64,000 nt of DNA from Streptomyces sp. Root1304 (GTDB taxonomy: Bacteria > Actinomycetota > Actinomycetes > Streptomycetales > Streptomycetaceae): positions 208,232-272,231 of the forward strand of contig NZ_LMEP01000028.1 in the NCBI RefSeq assembly GCF_001426405.1. Direction: 5' to 3'. Position numbers and translations under genes: made by a program. This document shows positions 1 to 8,234 of the stretch, in pieces. Every line of letters begins with the position of its first letter. The stretch's first letter is position 1. The notes beneath the pieces are model-generated. The model worked only from the letters and a program-made list of their open reading frames with translations, was not told the origin of the DNA and searched no databases.

Positions 1-897
1 GCCGCTGGCGAGCATGACGCCGGAGACGACGCGGTAGCAGACGGCGGCCTTTCCGCTGGGGGAGAAGACGACGCCCTTGTCACGGCGGAGGGCGAAGTGG
101 CCGAGGGAGTCGCGGCCGCCGTGCTGGTCGAGGAGGGCGCGGAGCCGGGTCTCGTCCTCGTCGGTGAGGCGGGCGGCGGGGTGCTCGGGGCGGAAGGCGA
201 AGTAGATGGTGGTGAGGGCGGTGAGCATGCCGAGGGCGCCGAGGGAGTAGCCGACGGTCCAGTCGACGCCCTTGGTGTAGCCGACGGGGCCTTCGAGGCC
301 GACGAGTCCGTAGAGGACGTGTTCGAGGCGGTCGGCGAGGCTGGGGTCGCCGATGACGCGGCGCGGGTGGGCGCTGACGATGACGAGGCCGAGGGCGAGG
401 GAGCCGGCGCCCATGAGGACGAAGTTGGCGAGGGCGCGCCAGCGGCTGCGGGGGTCGGGGAGGGCGGCGAATTCGTCGCGGTGGCGGAGGAGGAGGGCGA
501 GGAGGACGAGGGAGAAGAGGGTGCCGATGACGGAGTGGCGCCAGACGAACTGGGCGGCGGCTCCGACGGGGAGGAGGACGACGACGGCGCGCCAGGCGCG
601 GCGCTTGTTGCGCTTGAGGCCGTGGGCGAGGAGCAGGAGGAGGACGCCGGCGCTCAGGGAGAGGGCGGCGGAGAGGGGGCCGAGGGGGCCGAGGGTGCCG
701 GGGAGGACTTCGGCGAAGGCGTGCATCCGGCTGACGCGGAAGCGGGGGAAGACGCCGGCGGCGATGTCGATGAGGCCGCCGAGGGTGACGGCCGTGCCGA
801 TGAGGGAGGGGACGTTCTCGGGGCGGGGGCCGCGGAGAATCCGGCGTACCCGAACCGGAACCAATCGCGATTTGTCCCCATCTACCGTGACAGACAT
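1..897 (-). CDS. MprF/LysX-type membrane phosphatidylglycerol lysyltransferase, amino-terminal part
   Basis: This is a 299-codon open frame that starts with ATG at 897 and runs off the left end of the window. The translation begins MSVTVDGDKSRLVPVRVRRI and contains several hydrophobic membrane segments. After these comes the start of a DUF2156-type aminoacyl-transfer domain, with the stretch DSLGHFALRRDKGVVFSPSG ending at the window edge. Families of this build (MprF, mycobacterial LysX) transfer lysine from Lys-tRNA to phosphatidylglycerol and reduce envelope negative charge. The tRNA-synthetase half found in LysX would lie outside the window, so I cannot tell LysX from a stand-alone MprF. 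It is divergent from the esterase gene at 1064. Confidence 0.8.
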   Translation of the reverse strand, partial: MSVTVDGDKSRLVPVRVRRILRGPRPENVPSLIGTAVTLGGLIDIAAGVFPRFRVSRMHAFAEVLPGTLGPLGPLSAALSLSAGVLLLLLAHGLKRNKRRAWRAVVVLLPVGAAAQFVWRHSVIGTLFSLVLLALLLRHRDEFAALPDPRSRWRALANFVLMGAGSLALGLVIVSAHPRRVIGDPSLADRLEHVLYGLVGLEGPVGYTKGVDWTVGYSLGALGMLTALTTIYFAFRPEHPAARLTDEDETRLRALLDQHGGRDSLGHFALRRDKGVVFSPSGKAAVCYRVVSGVMLASG

Positions 898-933
898 GGC
901 TTCCCGTGCTTCCCGTGGTCCTGCGAAGGGTCC

Positions 934-962
934 TTGACTCCGGTCGGGCCCTGCGGCGTATT
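934..962 (+). promoter_or_regulatory. possible sigma70-like promoter before the esterase gene
   Basis: TTGACT at 934-939 is followed after 17 nt by CGTATT at 957-962. The -35 is good and the -10 is weak. It lies in the 166-bp divergent region between the lysyltransferase and esterase genes, and would give a 5' leader of roughly 95 nt. Confidence 0.3.
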
Positions 963-1063
963 GGGCGGGCCGTCCCGGTTGGTGCGCCTTCTAGGACGGA
1001 GTCGTACGGGCTCGGGTTCATCGGGTCACAGGAAATTCTCGGAAAGGAAGGCTCGGTCGTCCC

Positions 1064-2176
1064 ATGGGTCTCACCAGTAGCAAAGTTCTCGTGGTGGCGG
1101 TCGTGCTGGCGGTGGCGCTGTTCCTCGCCACGGTCTGGCTGTGGCCGCGGCTCGCGCGCCGGGGGTGGCGTGCGTACGCGGGGCGGGTGGGGCTTCTCCT
1201 GGCGACCCAGCTGGCGCTGTTCGCCGCGGTGGGTCTGGCGGCGAACCGGTCGTTCCTCTTCTACGGCTCCTGGGCGGACCTGTTCGGGCAGGAGCAGGAG
1301 ATGGGGGTGGTCGTCGACCACGGGGCGGGTCCGAAGGCGGTACGGGTGGTGGGGACGCAGCGTCTCGACGTGCCGGGCGGCGGGCGTCCGGAGGTCGGCG
1401 GGCAGATACAGAAGGTCGTGGTGGCGGGGGAGCGGTCGGGGATCGTCTCGCCGGCCTATGTGTACCTGCCGCCGGAGTACTTCCAGGAGCGGTACGCGAA
1501 GCGCACGTTCCCGGCGTCGTTGGTGCTCACGGGGTATCCGGGGACGGCGGAGAACCTCATCAAGGGGTTGAAGTACCCGAGGACGGCGTACGTCGAGGCG
1601 AAGGAGGGGCGGATGCAGCCGATGATCCTGGTGATGCTGCGTCCGACGGTGGCGCCGCCGCGGGACACGGAGTGCGTGGACGTGCCCGGGGGGCCGCAGA
1701 CGGAGACCTTCTTCGCGGAGGACCTGCCGAAGGCGGTCTCGGCGACGTACCGGGTGGGGACGAAGCCGCGGAACTGGGGGTTCATGGGCAACTCCACGGG
1801 CGCGTACTGCGCGCTGAAGATCGCGCTGCACCACCCGGACCGGTTCGCGGCGGGGGCGGGGTTCTCGGCGTACTACCGGGCGGCGGAGGACGTGACGACG
1901 GGGGACCTCTTCCACGGGGACGACGGGCTGCGGAAGCGGTCGGACCTGTTGTGGAGCCTGGACCACCTGCCGCAGGGGAAGTCGTCGTTCCTGGTGACGA
2001 CGTCGAGGCGGGGCGAGGACAACCTGCGGGGCACGCGGGAGTTCATCAGGAAGGTGAAGAGCCCGGCCAGGGTCTCGTCGATCACGCTGGACAGCGGGGG
2101 CCACAACTTCAACACGTGGAACAGGGAGATCCCGCCGGGCATGGTCTGGATGGGCGGCAAGCTCAGCGCGAACTGA
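1064..2176 (+). CDS. membrane-anchored alpha/beta-hydrolase-fold esterase (esterase D/antigen 85-like)
   Basis: This 370-aa protein has two amino-terminal hydrophobic segments (about residues 7-28 and 42-60) and then a predicted extracytoplasmic hydrolase domain. The nucleophile elbow reads GNSTG with Ser244, in the context GFMGNSTGAYCALKIA typical of the putative-esterase family. A likely catalytic His lies in SGGHNFNTW near residue 345. The start is ATG with a purine-rich GGAAAGGAAGG about 12 nt upstream. It is divergent from the LysX/MprF-like gene, so a role in lipid or envelope ester chemistry is plausible, but no substrate can be read from the sequence. Confidence 0.8.
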   Translation: MGLTSSKVLVVAVVLAVALFLATVWLWPRLARRGWRAYAGRVGLLLATQLALFAAVGLAANRSFLFYGSWADLFGQEQEMGVVVDHGAGPKAVRVVGTQRLDVPGGGRPEVGGQIQKVVVAGERSGIVSPAYVYLPPEYFQERYAKRTFPASLVLTGYPGTAENLIKGLKYPRTAYVEAKEGRMQPMILVMLRPTVAPPRDTECVDVPGGPQTETFFAEDLPKAVSATYRVGTKPRNWGFMGNSTGAYCALKIALHHPDRFAAGAGFSAYYRAAEDVTTGDLFHGDDGLRKRSDLLWSLDHLPQGKSSFLVTTSRRGEDNLRGTREFIRKVKSPARVSSITLDSGGHNFNTWNREIPPGMVWMGGKLSAN

Positions 2177-2191
2177 GCCCGCCCCCGGGGG

Positions 2192-3187
2192 TCACGAGAC
2201 CGACGCCCGGCGCAGGGCGCGGTGGACGCCCTCCGGGGTGAGGACGCCGAGGGGGCGGCCGTCGGCGCCGGTGACGACGAGGCGGCCGGTGTCGTGCTGG
2301 AGGAGCACGGCGAGGGCGTCCTTGAGGGAGGTCCCGAGGGGGACGGGGGCGGGGGCGCCGTCCGGGCCGGCTGCCGGTGCCGCTGCCGGGGCGGGTGTCT
2401 TCGCCAGGGGTACGGGTTCGAGGTCGGCCTCGGTGACGGGTGTGACGGCCAGCCTCTTCAGGCCCCGGTCGCTGCCGACGAAGTCCGCGACGTAGGGGGT
2501 GGCGGGGGAGCCGAGGACGGTGGCCGGGGTGTCGAACTGCTCGATGCGGCCCTGTCCGTAGACGGCCATGCGGTCGCCCATGCGGACGGCCTCCTCGATG
2601 TCGTGGGTGACGAGGAGGACGGTCTTGCGGACGGTGGCCTGGAGGGCGAGGAACTCGTTCTGGAGGCGCTCGCGGACGACCGGGTCGACGGCGCCGAAGG
2701 GCTCGTCCATGAGCAGGACCGGCGGGTCGGCGGCGAGGGCGCGGGCGACGCCGACGCGCTGCCGCTGGCCGCCGGAGAGCTGGGCGGGGTAGCGGGAGCC
2801 GTAGACGGCGGGGTCGAGGCCGACGAGGTCGAGGAGTTCGGCGGCGCGCGCGCGTGCGGCGGCCTTCTTCCAGCCGAGCAGCGCGGGGACGGTCGCGGTG
2901 TTGTCGAGGACCGTGCGGTGGGGGAAGAGCCCGACCTGCTGGATGACGTAGCCGATCTCGCGGCGCAGGGCGACGGGGTCGACTCCGGCGATGTCCTCGC
3001 CGTCGACGAGGACGCGGCCCGAGGTGGGCTCGACGAGCCGGTTGACCATCATCATCGTGGTCGTCTTGCCGCAGCCGGACGGCCCGACGAGGGTGACGAG
3101 TTCGCCCTCGGCGACCTCGAAGGAGAGGTCGTCGACGGCGGTCGTGCCGTCCGCGTACCGCTTGGTCACGTGCTCGAACCGGATCAT
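2192..3187 (-). CDS. osmoprotectant (glycine betaine/choline) ABC transporter ATP-binding protein, OpuCA/ProV-like
   Basis: This 331-aa ABC ATPase has Walker A GPSGCGKTT (residues 35-43), signature LSGGQ (136-140) and Walker B VLLMDEP (about 156-162). The carboxy-terminal third contains one recognisable CBS-type segment (about 287-328, ending LGVLTPEGVHRAL), as in OpuCA/ProV proteins, where CBS domains sense ionic strength. It energises the two permeases and the lipoprotein encoded divergently from 3331. A GGGGAACC ribosome-binding site precedes the ATG. Having the ATPase on the opposite strand from its permeases implies two promoters in the 143-bp gap. Confidence 0.9.
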   Translation of the reverse strand: MIRFEHVTKRYADGTTAVDDLSFEVAEGELVTLVGPSGCGKTTTMMMVNRLVEPTSGRVLVDGEDIAGVDPVALRREIGYVIQQVGLFPHRTVLDNTATVPALLGWKKAAARARAAELLDLVGLDPAVYGSRYPAQLSGGQRQRVGVARALAADPPVLLMDEPFGAVDPVVRERLQNEFLALQATVRKTVLLVTHDIEEAVRMGDRMAVYGQGRIEQFDTPATVLGSPATPYVADFVGSDRGLKRLAVTPVTEADLEPVPLAKTPAPAAAPAAGPDGAPAPVPLGTSLKDALAVLLQHDTGRLVVTGADGRPLGVLTPEGVHRALRRASVS

Positions 3188-3330
3188 GGTTCCCCATTCT
3201 GGCCCCTGGAAGCCGGGGGTGTGTGAAGGGCGTGTTGCCGCATTGTGGCGGGTCTCGGGGATTGTCGGTGGCGGGGGTTAGGGTCGTCACACATGCGTTC
3301 GGGAGGTCGACCACCCGGGGGGAGGGACGG

Positions 3331-4017
3331 ATGAGCGCACCGAACTGTCTGGTCACGAACGACTGGATCTGCGGGGAGTATCTGCGGACGCGCGCCCAGG
3401 AGTTGACGGACGCCACGCTCCAGCATGTGGGAATCACGGTCGTGTCGGTGCTGATCGCGCTCGCCGTCGCCGTACCGCTCGCCCTGCTCGTACGGGCCAG
3501 GCCGCGCTTCGCCGGACCGGTCCTCGGGCTCACCACCCTGCTCTACACGGTGCCTTCGCTCGCCATGTTCTCGCTGCTGCTGCCGTTCTTCGGCCTGTCG
3601 TCGGCGCTCGTGGTGACGGGCCTCGTGCTGTACGCGCTGACGATCCTCGTGCGGAACGCGCTGGCGGGGCTCGCCGCCGTGCCCGCCGAGACGCGGGAGG
3701 CCGCCCGCGGCATGGGGTACGGCTCGCTGCGGCTCCTCTGGCAGGTCGAACTGCCGCTGGCGCTCCCGGTCCTGATGGCGGGGATACGGATGGCGACGGT
3801 CTCCACGATCGCGCTGACGACGATCGGTTCGGTGGTCGGACGCGGCGGCCTGGGCAACCTCATCGAGGACGCGCTGCCCACCTTCTTCAAGGCGCAGATG
3901 CTCGCCGCCTCCGTGCTGTGCGTGCTGCTCGCCGTCGTCGCCGACCTGCTCCTCCTGGGGCTGCAGCGGCTGCTCACGCCGTGGACCCGCATACGGACCG
4001 CGCCGGGGGGTGGGTGA
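3331..4017 (+). CDS. osmoprotectant ABC transporter permease (OpuCB-like)
   Basis: This 228-aa integral membrane protein has about six hydrophobic helices and a binding-protein-dependent permease signature (EAARGMGYGSLRLLWQVELP) that docks on the ATPase. I chose ATG 3331 because GGGGGGAGGG lies just upstream. The open frame extends further upstream to 3223, but that part reads as non-coding leader. It is followed immediately by a second permease with a gap of one base, the usual OpuCB-OpuCD arrangement. Confidence 0.88.
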   Translation: MSAPNCLVTNDWICGEYLRTRAQELTDATLQHVGITVVSVLIALAVAVPLALLVRARPRFAGPVLGLTTLLYTVPSLAMFSLLLPFFGLSSALVVTGLVLYALTILVRNALAGLAAVPAETREAARGMGYGSLRLLWQVELPLALPVLMAGIRMATVSTIALTTIGSVVGRGGLGNLIEDALPTFFKAQMLAASVLCVLLAVVADLLLLGLQRLLTPWTRIRTAPGGG

Positions 4018-4018
4018 C

Positions 4019-4705
4019 ATGGGGGTCCTGACGGACGCCTGGGGCTGGCTCACCACCGGCGCGCACTGGACGGCCGAGGACGGCATCGGGCAGCGGCTCG
4101 CCGAGCACGTGTACGTGAGCGGGGCCGCGCTGCTGATCGCGGCGGCGCTCGCGCTGCCGCTGGGGCTCTGGCTCGGCCACCTGGGCAGGGGCGGGGCGCT
4201 CGCGGTGAACGTGTCGAACGTGGGGCGGGCGATCCCCGTCTTCGCGGTGCTGGCCCTGTTCATGGTGTCGCCCCTGCGGAACGCCGGGTACGTACCGACG
4301 GTCGTGGCGCTGGTGCTGTTCGCGATACCCCCGCTGCTCACCAACGCGTACGTGGGGGTGCGGGAGGTGGACCGGGCCGCGGTGCGCGCCGCGTGGGGCA
4401 TGGGGATGACGGGCGGCCAGCTGTTCCGCCGGGTCGAACTGCCCCTGGCCCGGCCGGTGGTGATGACCGGGGTCCGATCGGCGGCGGTGCAGGTGGTCGC
4501 CACGGCGACGGTCGCGGCGATGGTCGGACAGGGCGGCCTGGGCCGGATCATCACGGCCGGCTTCGCCACGTACGACACCGCGCAGGTCGTCGCGGGCGCG
4601 GTGCTCGTGGCCCTCCTGGCCCTCCTGGTGGAGGGCGCCCTGGTGGGCCTGGACCGACTTCTCGGGTGCCGCGGCCGACCGGCCGGGCTGCCGGACGAGC
4701 GCTGA
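4019..4705 (+). CDS. osmoprotectant ABC transporter permease (OpuCD-like)
   Basis: This 228-aa permease is paralogous to the preceding one, with the coupling loop AVRAAWGMGMTGGQLFRRVE followed by helices rich in Ala, Val and Leu. ATG 4019 sits one base after the TGA of the upstream gene, and the G-rich end of that gene supplies the ribosome-binding site. GTG 4010 would be an overlapping alternative. It is probably translated with 3331-4017 and the lipoprotein gene as one operon. Confidence 0.87.
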   Translation: MGVLTDAWGWLTTGAHWTAEDGIGQRLAEHVYVSGAALLIAAALALPLGLWLGHLGRGGALAVNVSNVGRAIPVFAVLALFMVSPLRNAGYVPTVVALVLFAIPPLLTNAYVGVREVDRAAVRAAWGMGMTGGQLFRRVELPLARPVVMTGVRSAAVQVVATATVAAMVGQGGLGRIITAGFATYDTAQVVAGAVLVALLALLVEGALVGLDRLLGCRGRPAGLPDER

Positions 4706-4760
4706 ACGCCGGGCCGAACCACTGAACGCTGACCGGAACGACCGACCAAACGCTGACTGG

Positions 4761-5759
4761 ATGGGTGATCTCGTGAACAGGGTCTCGCGTATCGCGGGCG
4801 CGGTGCTGGGGACGGCGGCGCTGACCGTCGCGCTCGCCGCGTGCGGCGGTGACAGCCTGGAGCAGGGCAAGCAGAAGGATTCCGGGAGCGCCGGCGACTC
4901 CGCCGGCGGGAAGAAGGGCTCGCTGGTCGTCGGCGCGGCGGCGTTCACCGAGGCCAAGGTGCTGGCCGAGCTGTACGCGCAGTCGCTGCGGGCCGCCGGA
5001 TACTCCGTGTCGATCACCACGGTGAAGAATCGCGAGCTGTACGAACCGTCGCTGGAGAAGGGCGAGATCGACGTCGTCCCGGAATACGCGGCGACGATCG
5101 CGGAATTCCTCAACGCGAAGGTGAACGGGCCGAAGGCGCCCGAGGAGGCGCCGGTCGCGTCCGGTGACGCGACGGCCACCGTCGAGGCGCTGCGGAAGCT
5201 CGCCGAACCGCGCGGTCTGAAGGTCCTCGCGGTCGGTGCGGCGGTCGATCAGAACGCCTTCGCGGTGACGAAGGAATTCGCCGCGAAGAACAAGCTGACG
5301 ACGCTTTCCGATCTCGGCCGCGCGAAGCTGAAGGTGAAGATCGCCGCCGGTGACGAATGCGCGGTCCGGCCGTTCTGCGCGCCCGGTCTGAAGAAGACGT
5401 ACGGCATCGACGTGACCGGGATCGACCCCAAGGGCGTCGGCACCCCGCAGGCCAAGCAGGCGGTGAAGGACGGGGTGGACCAGCTGGTCCTGACCACCAC
5501 GACGGACGCAACGATCGACGGCTACGGCCTGGTCTTCCTCACCGACGACAAGAAGCTGCAGAACGCCGACAACGTGCTGCCCGTGGTGAACGCGAAGGAC
5601 GCCGGTTCTCCCGAGATAGCCGCCGCGCTCGACAAGCTCACCCAGGTGCTGACCACAGCGGATCTCGCCGAACTCAACCGCAAGGTGGACGCCGAGCGGG
5701 CGAAGCCCGAGGACGTCGCCAAGGACTATCTGGTGACGAAGGGGCTGCTCAACAAGTAG
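4761..5759 (+). CDS. glycine betaine/osmoprotectant-binding lipoprotein (OpuAC/OpuCC family)
   Basis: This 332-aa protein has a signal peptide ending in the lipobox LAAC (Cys about residue 28), a Ser/Gly/Lys-rich linker and a periplasmic-binding fold. It starts LVVGAAAFTEAKVLAELYAQ, typical of quaternary-amine binding proteins. It would be lipid-anchored outside the membrane and deliver ligand to the two permeases upstream. The start is ATG 4761. GTG 4773 is an equally possible start that shortens the signal peptide by four residues. Confidence 0.9.
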   Translation: MGDLVNRVSRIAGAVLGTAALTVALAACGGDSLEQGKQKDSGSAGDSAGGKKGSLVVGAAAFTEAKVLAELYAQSLRAAGYSVSITTVKNRELYEPSLEKGEIDVVPEYAATIAEFLNAKVNGPKAPEEAPVASGDATATVEALRKLAEPRGLKVLAVGAAVDQNAFAVTKEFAAKNKLTTLSDLGRAKLKVKIAAGDECAVRPFCAPGLKKTYGIDVTGIDPKGVGTPQAKQAVKDGVDQLVLTTTTDATIDGYGLVFLTDDKKLQNADNVLPVVNAKDAGSPEIAAALDKLTQVLTTADLAELNRKVDAERAKPEDVAKDYLVTKGLLNK

Positions 5760-5800
5760 GCGCCGGGGGAGGGGCGTCGGCCCGAAACGGAACCGGAACG

Positions 5801-5831
5801 GTGGATATCCACTTCTGATGGCGAGAAGTGG
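5801..5831. repeat. palindrome plus hairpin downstream of the osmoprotectant operon
   Basis: GTGGATATCCAC (5801-5812) is a perfect 12-bp palindrome. It overlaps an 8-bp stem, CCACTTCT (5809-5816) pairing with AGAAGTGG (5824-5831), with a 7-nt loop. It could act as a terminator for the lipoprotein gene or as an operator for the gene at 5890. There is no T-tract. Confidence 0.5.
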
Positions 5832-5889
5832 CCAAGAGATTGCCGGGCCGACGCCCCACGCGACGCCTACGCACGGTAAATTTCAGGCC

Positions 5890-6984
5890 ATGCCACGTGG
5901 ACGCCACCGCCATTCCCCGCCTCTGCACAAGCTGCTGCCGCCCTCAGCGGTCGCCGGCGCCGCGGTCGTGTGCGCCGCGGCCGCCTGGCTGCCCGGCGAT
6001 CAGGTGGTCGCGCGGCTGCTCGCGGCGGCCGCGGCGGCCGCCGCCGTCACCGGTGCCGTCCTCATGCGCAGTTGGGACCGGAGCGCCGGTCTCCGGGTCG
6101 CCGAGCTCGACCGGGCGCGCACCGCCGACCAGTGGAAGGCCGAGGAGCGGGTCGCCGAGCTGGAGTCCGACCTCGACGAGTCCCGCGCGCTGCGGTCCCG
6201 GCTCGACGCCAAGCTCCGCGCCAAGCGGGTCGAACTGGCCGCGCTGCGCGGCGAGCACGCCGACCTGCTCCGCCGGTACGCCACCGCCGAGACCGAGCGC
6301 GCCAGCGCCCTGGAGGGCGCGCGCGTCCTGGCCCTGGAGACGGCGTCGGTCTCCTCCAGTGCCAGGGCCCTGCCCGCCGGCGGGACCACGACCACCCCGG
6401 AGGCCTTCCGCCGCGCCGCCCAGGCGCTCCGCGACCTCCCGCGCAGCGCCGCCGCCCAGCACGCCCGCCGGACCACCGAGGCGGCCCGCGCGCGCGACCT
6501 CGCCGAGCGGGCCCGCGAGACGGAGGAGCCGCAGGGGAAGCACGCGGCGGCCGCGGGCACGGAACACAGCCGCCCGGCCGCCCCCGCCCTCGCGCTCCCG
6601 CCGGCCGCGCCGGTCCCGCCCGCCTCCGCCATGGTCCCGGCCGTCCCGACCGCGACCGCGATCGTGCCGTACGCGGCCCGCAGGCCCGTGCCGCGCCCCG
6701 AGGGCGGCTTCGACTTCTTCGGTACGCAGAAGGCGGCGGCGGCCATCGAGGCCGTGCAGCACACGGACCTCGCCGATGTCGTCGGCGAGGAGGTCCTCGA
6801 AGAGGCCCTGGCCGCGCAGGCGGTGCTCGGCGCCCCGCTGCTCACCCCGGTCAGCCCCTCCGGCACCCCCCTCGCGCCCCGGGTCACCCCGTCCCGCGCG
6901 GTCGGCCAGGTCATCGACCTGACCGCGCACGACGAGACGGAGCAGCTGGACGTCGCGGAACTCCGGGGCGCGGTCAACTCCTGA
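5890..6984 (+). CDS. conserved membrane/coiled-coil protein of unknown function
   Basis: This 364-aa protein has a short basic amino terminus (MPRGRHRHSPP) and two hydrophobic segments (about residues 17-37 and 41-60). A charged, heptad-rich coiled coil (about 65-155) follows. The rest is Ala/Pro-rich and low in complexity, with a more conserved patch GGFDFFGTQKAAAAIEAV. ATG 5890 was preferred over the upstream ATG 5818 because the intervening stretch forms the hairpin described above. I do not recognise a named family. The build suggests an envelope-anchored scaffold. Confidence 0.7.
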   Translation: MPRGRHRHSPPLHKLLPPSAVAGAAVVCAAAAWLPGDQVVARLLAAAAAAAAVTGAVLMRSWDRSAGLRVAELDRARTADQWKAEERVAELESDLDESRALRSRLDAKLRAKRVELAALRGEHADLLRRYATAETERASALEGARVLALETASVSSSARALPAGGTTTTPEAFRRAAQALRDLPRSAAAQHARRTTEAARARDLAERARETEEPQGKHAAAAGTEHSRPAAPALALPPAAPVPPASAMVPAVPTATAIVPYAARRPVPRPEGGFDFFGTQKAAAAIEAVQHTDLADVVGEEVLEEALAAQAVLGAPLLTPVSPSGTPLAPRVTPSRAVGQVIDLTAHDETEQLDVAELRGAVNS

Positions 6985-6992
6985 CCCGCACG

Positions 6993-7026
6993 CCCCGCCC
7001 GCCGGGCGGACGCCGTCCGGGCGGGG
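6993..7026. terminator. convergent hairpin terminator
   Basis: CCCCGCCCG (6993-7001) pairs with CGGGCGGGG (7018-7026) over a 16-nt loop that can itself fold. It sits between the convergent ends of the 5890 gene and the nuoD2-like gene. Confidence 0.6.
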
Positions 7027-7048
7027 TGGGCCCGGCGACGGGTGGCGG

Positions 7049-8191
7049 CTACTTGTCGATGTCGCCGACGACGAAGAACAGCGATCCCAGGATCGCCACC
7101 ATGTCGGCGACGAGCGTCCCCGGCAGGAGTTCCACGAGCGCCTGGATGTTGTTGAACGACGCCGAGCGCAGCTTCAGCCGGTACGGGGTCTTCTCGCCCC
7201 TGGACACCAGGTAGTAGCCGTTGACGCCGAGCGGATTCTCGGTCCACGCGTACGTGTGGCCCTCCGGCGCCTTGAGCACCTTCGGCAGCCGCTGGTTGAT
7301 CGGCCCCTGCGGCAGCTCCGCCATCCGGTCCAGGCAGGCGTCCGCCAGGTCCAGGGAGTTGTGCGTCTGGTCGAGGAGGCACTCGAACCGGGCCAGGCAG
7401 TCGCCCTCCTCGCGCACGGCGACCTTCAGGGTGTCCTGGAGCTCCCCGTAGGCCAGGTACGGCTCGTCGCGGCGCAGGTCGAAGTCGACGCCCGAGGCGC
7501 GGGCGATCGGCCCCGACACCCCGTAGGCGTGGACCGCCGCCGGGGACAGCACGCCGACCCCGCGCGTACGGCCCCGGAAGATCTCGTTGCCGAGGACGAG
7601 CCGGTCGTACACGTCCATCCGCGACCGTACGTCGGCGACGGCCTGACGGGCCCGTCCCAGCCAGCCGGCCGGCAGGTCCTCCTTGAGGCCGCCGACCCGG
7701 TTGAACATGTAGTGCATCCGGCCGCCGGAGACCTCCTCCATGACCGCCTGGAGCTCCTCGCGCTCCCGGAAGGCGTGGAAGACCGGGGTGATCCCGCCCA
7801 GTTCGAGCGGGTAGGAACCGAGGAACATCAAATGGTTGAGGACCCGGTTCAGCTCCGCGAGGAGGGTACGGGTCCACACCGCGCGCTCCGGGACCTCCAT
7901 GCCGAGCATCCGCTCGACGGCCATGACCACGCCGAGCTCGTTGGAGAAGGCGGACAGCCAGTCGTGGCGGTTGGCCAGCATGATGATCTGCCGGTAGTCG
8001 CGCGCCTCGAACAGCTTCTCCGCGCCCCGGTGCATGTAACCGATCACCGGCTCGGCCTCCCGCACGACCTCGCCGTCGAGCACGAGCCGGAGCCGGAGCA
8101 CGCCATGCGTCGAGGGGTGCTGCGGCCCGATGTTCAGCACCATGTCGGTGCTCTCCGCCGCGCCGCCGATGCCGACCGTCGTCTCCGTCAT
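7049..8191 (-). CDS. nuoD2: orphan NADH-quinone oxidoreductase subunit D paralogue (NuoD2)
   Basis: This 380-aa member of the NuoD/NDUFS2 (49-kDa) family starts near the conserved quinone-site hairpin GPQHPSTHG (residues 22-30) and ends with the family's SFNNIQAL...GDIDK tail. No other nuo gene is nearby, so it is not part of a complex I operon. It carries MHRGAEKL with Arg55, which aligns with the Arg that NDUFAF7 methylates in mitochondrial NDUFS2. The RxDY motif, whose Tyr contacts quinone in true complex I, reads RHDW (Trp78). It lies 43 bp downstream of a MidA/NDUFAF7-type methyltransferase, probably in the same transcript. It may substitute in an alternative complex or act in another redox role. 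Confidence 0.92.
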   Translation of the reverse strand: MTETTVGIGGAAESTDMVLNIGPQHPSTHGVLRLRLVLDGEVVREAEPVIGYMHRGAEKLFEARDYRQIIMLANRHDWLSAFSNELGVVMAVERMLGMEVPERAVWTRTLLAELNRVLNHLMFLGSYPLELGGITPVFHAFREREELQAVMEEVSGGRMHYMFNRVGGLKEDLPAGWLGRARQAVADVRSRMDVYDRLVLGNEIFRGRTRGVGVLSPAAVHAYGVSGPIARASGVDFDLRRDEPYLAYGELQDTLKVAVREEGDCLARFECLLDQTHNSLDLADACLDRMAELPQGPINQRLPKVLKAPEGHTYAWTENPLGVNGYYLVSRGEKTPYRLKLRSASFNNIQALVELLPGTLVADMVAILGSLFFVVGDIDK

Positions 8192-8234
8192 GCGGTCAGT
8201 ATCCCCCGAGGCCGAACGCGGCCCGGCCGCCCCG

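Noticed and set aside
80..2104. Very long Arg/Pro-rich open frames antisense to real genes (also at 2163-3536, 15594-18602, 44396-47992 and others)
   Set aside because: They are shadow frames caused by GC bias. Their composition is extreme and a recognisable gene lies in another frame. The 15594 frame is real only from the nadB start at 16908.
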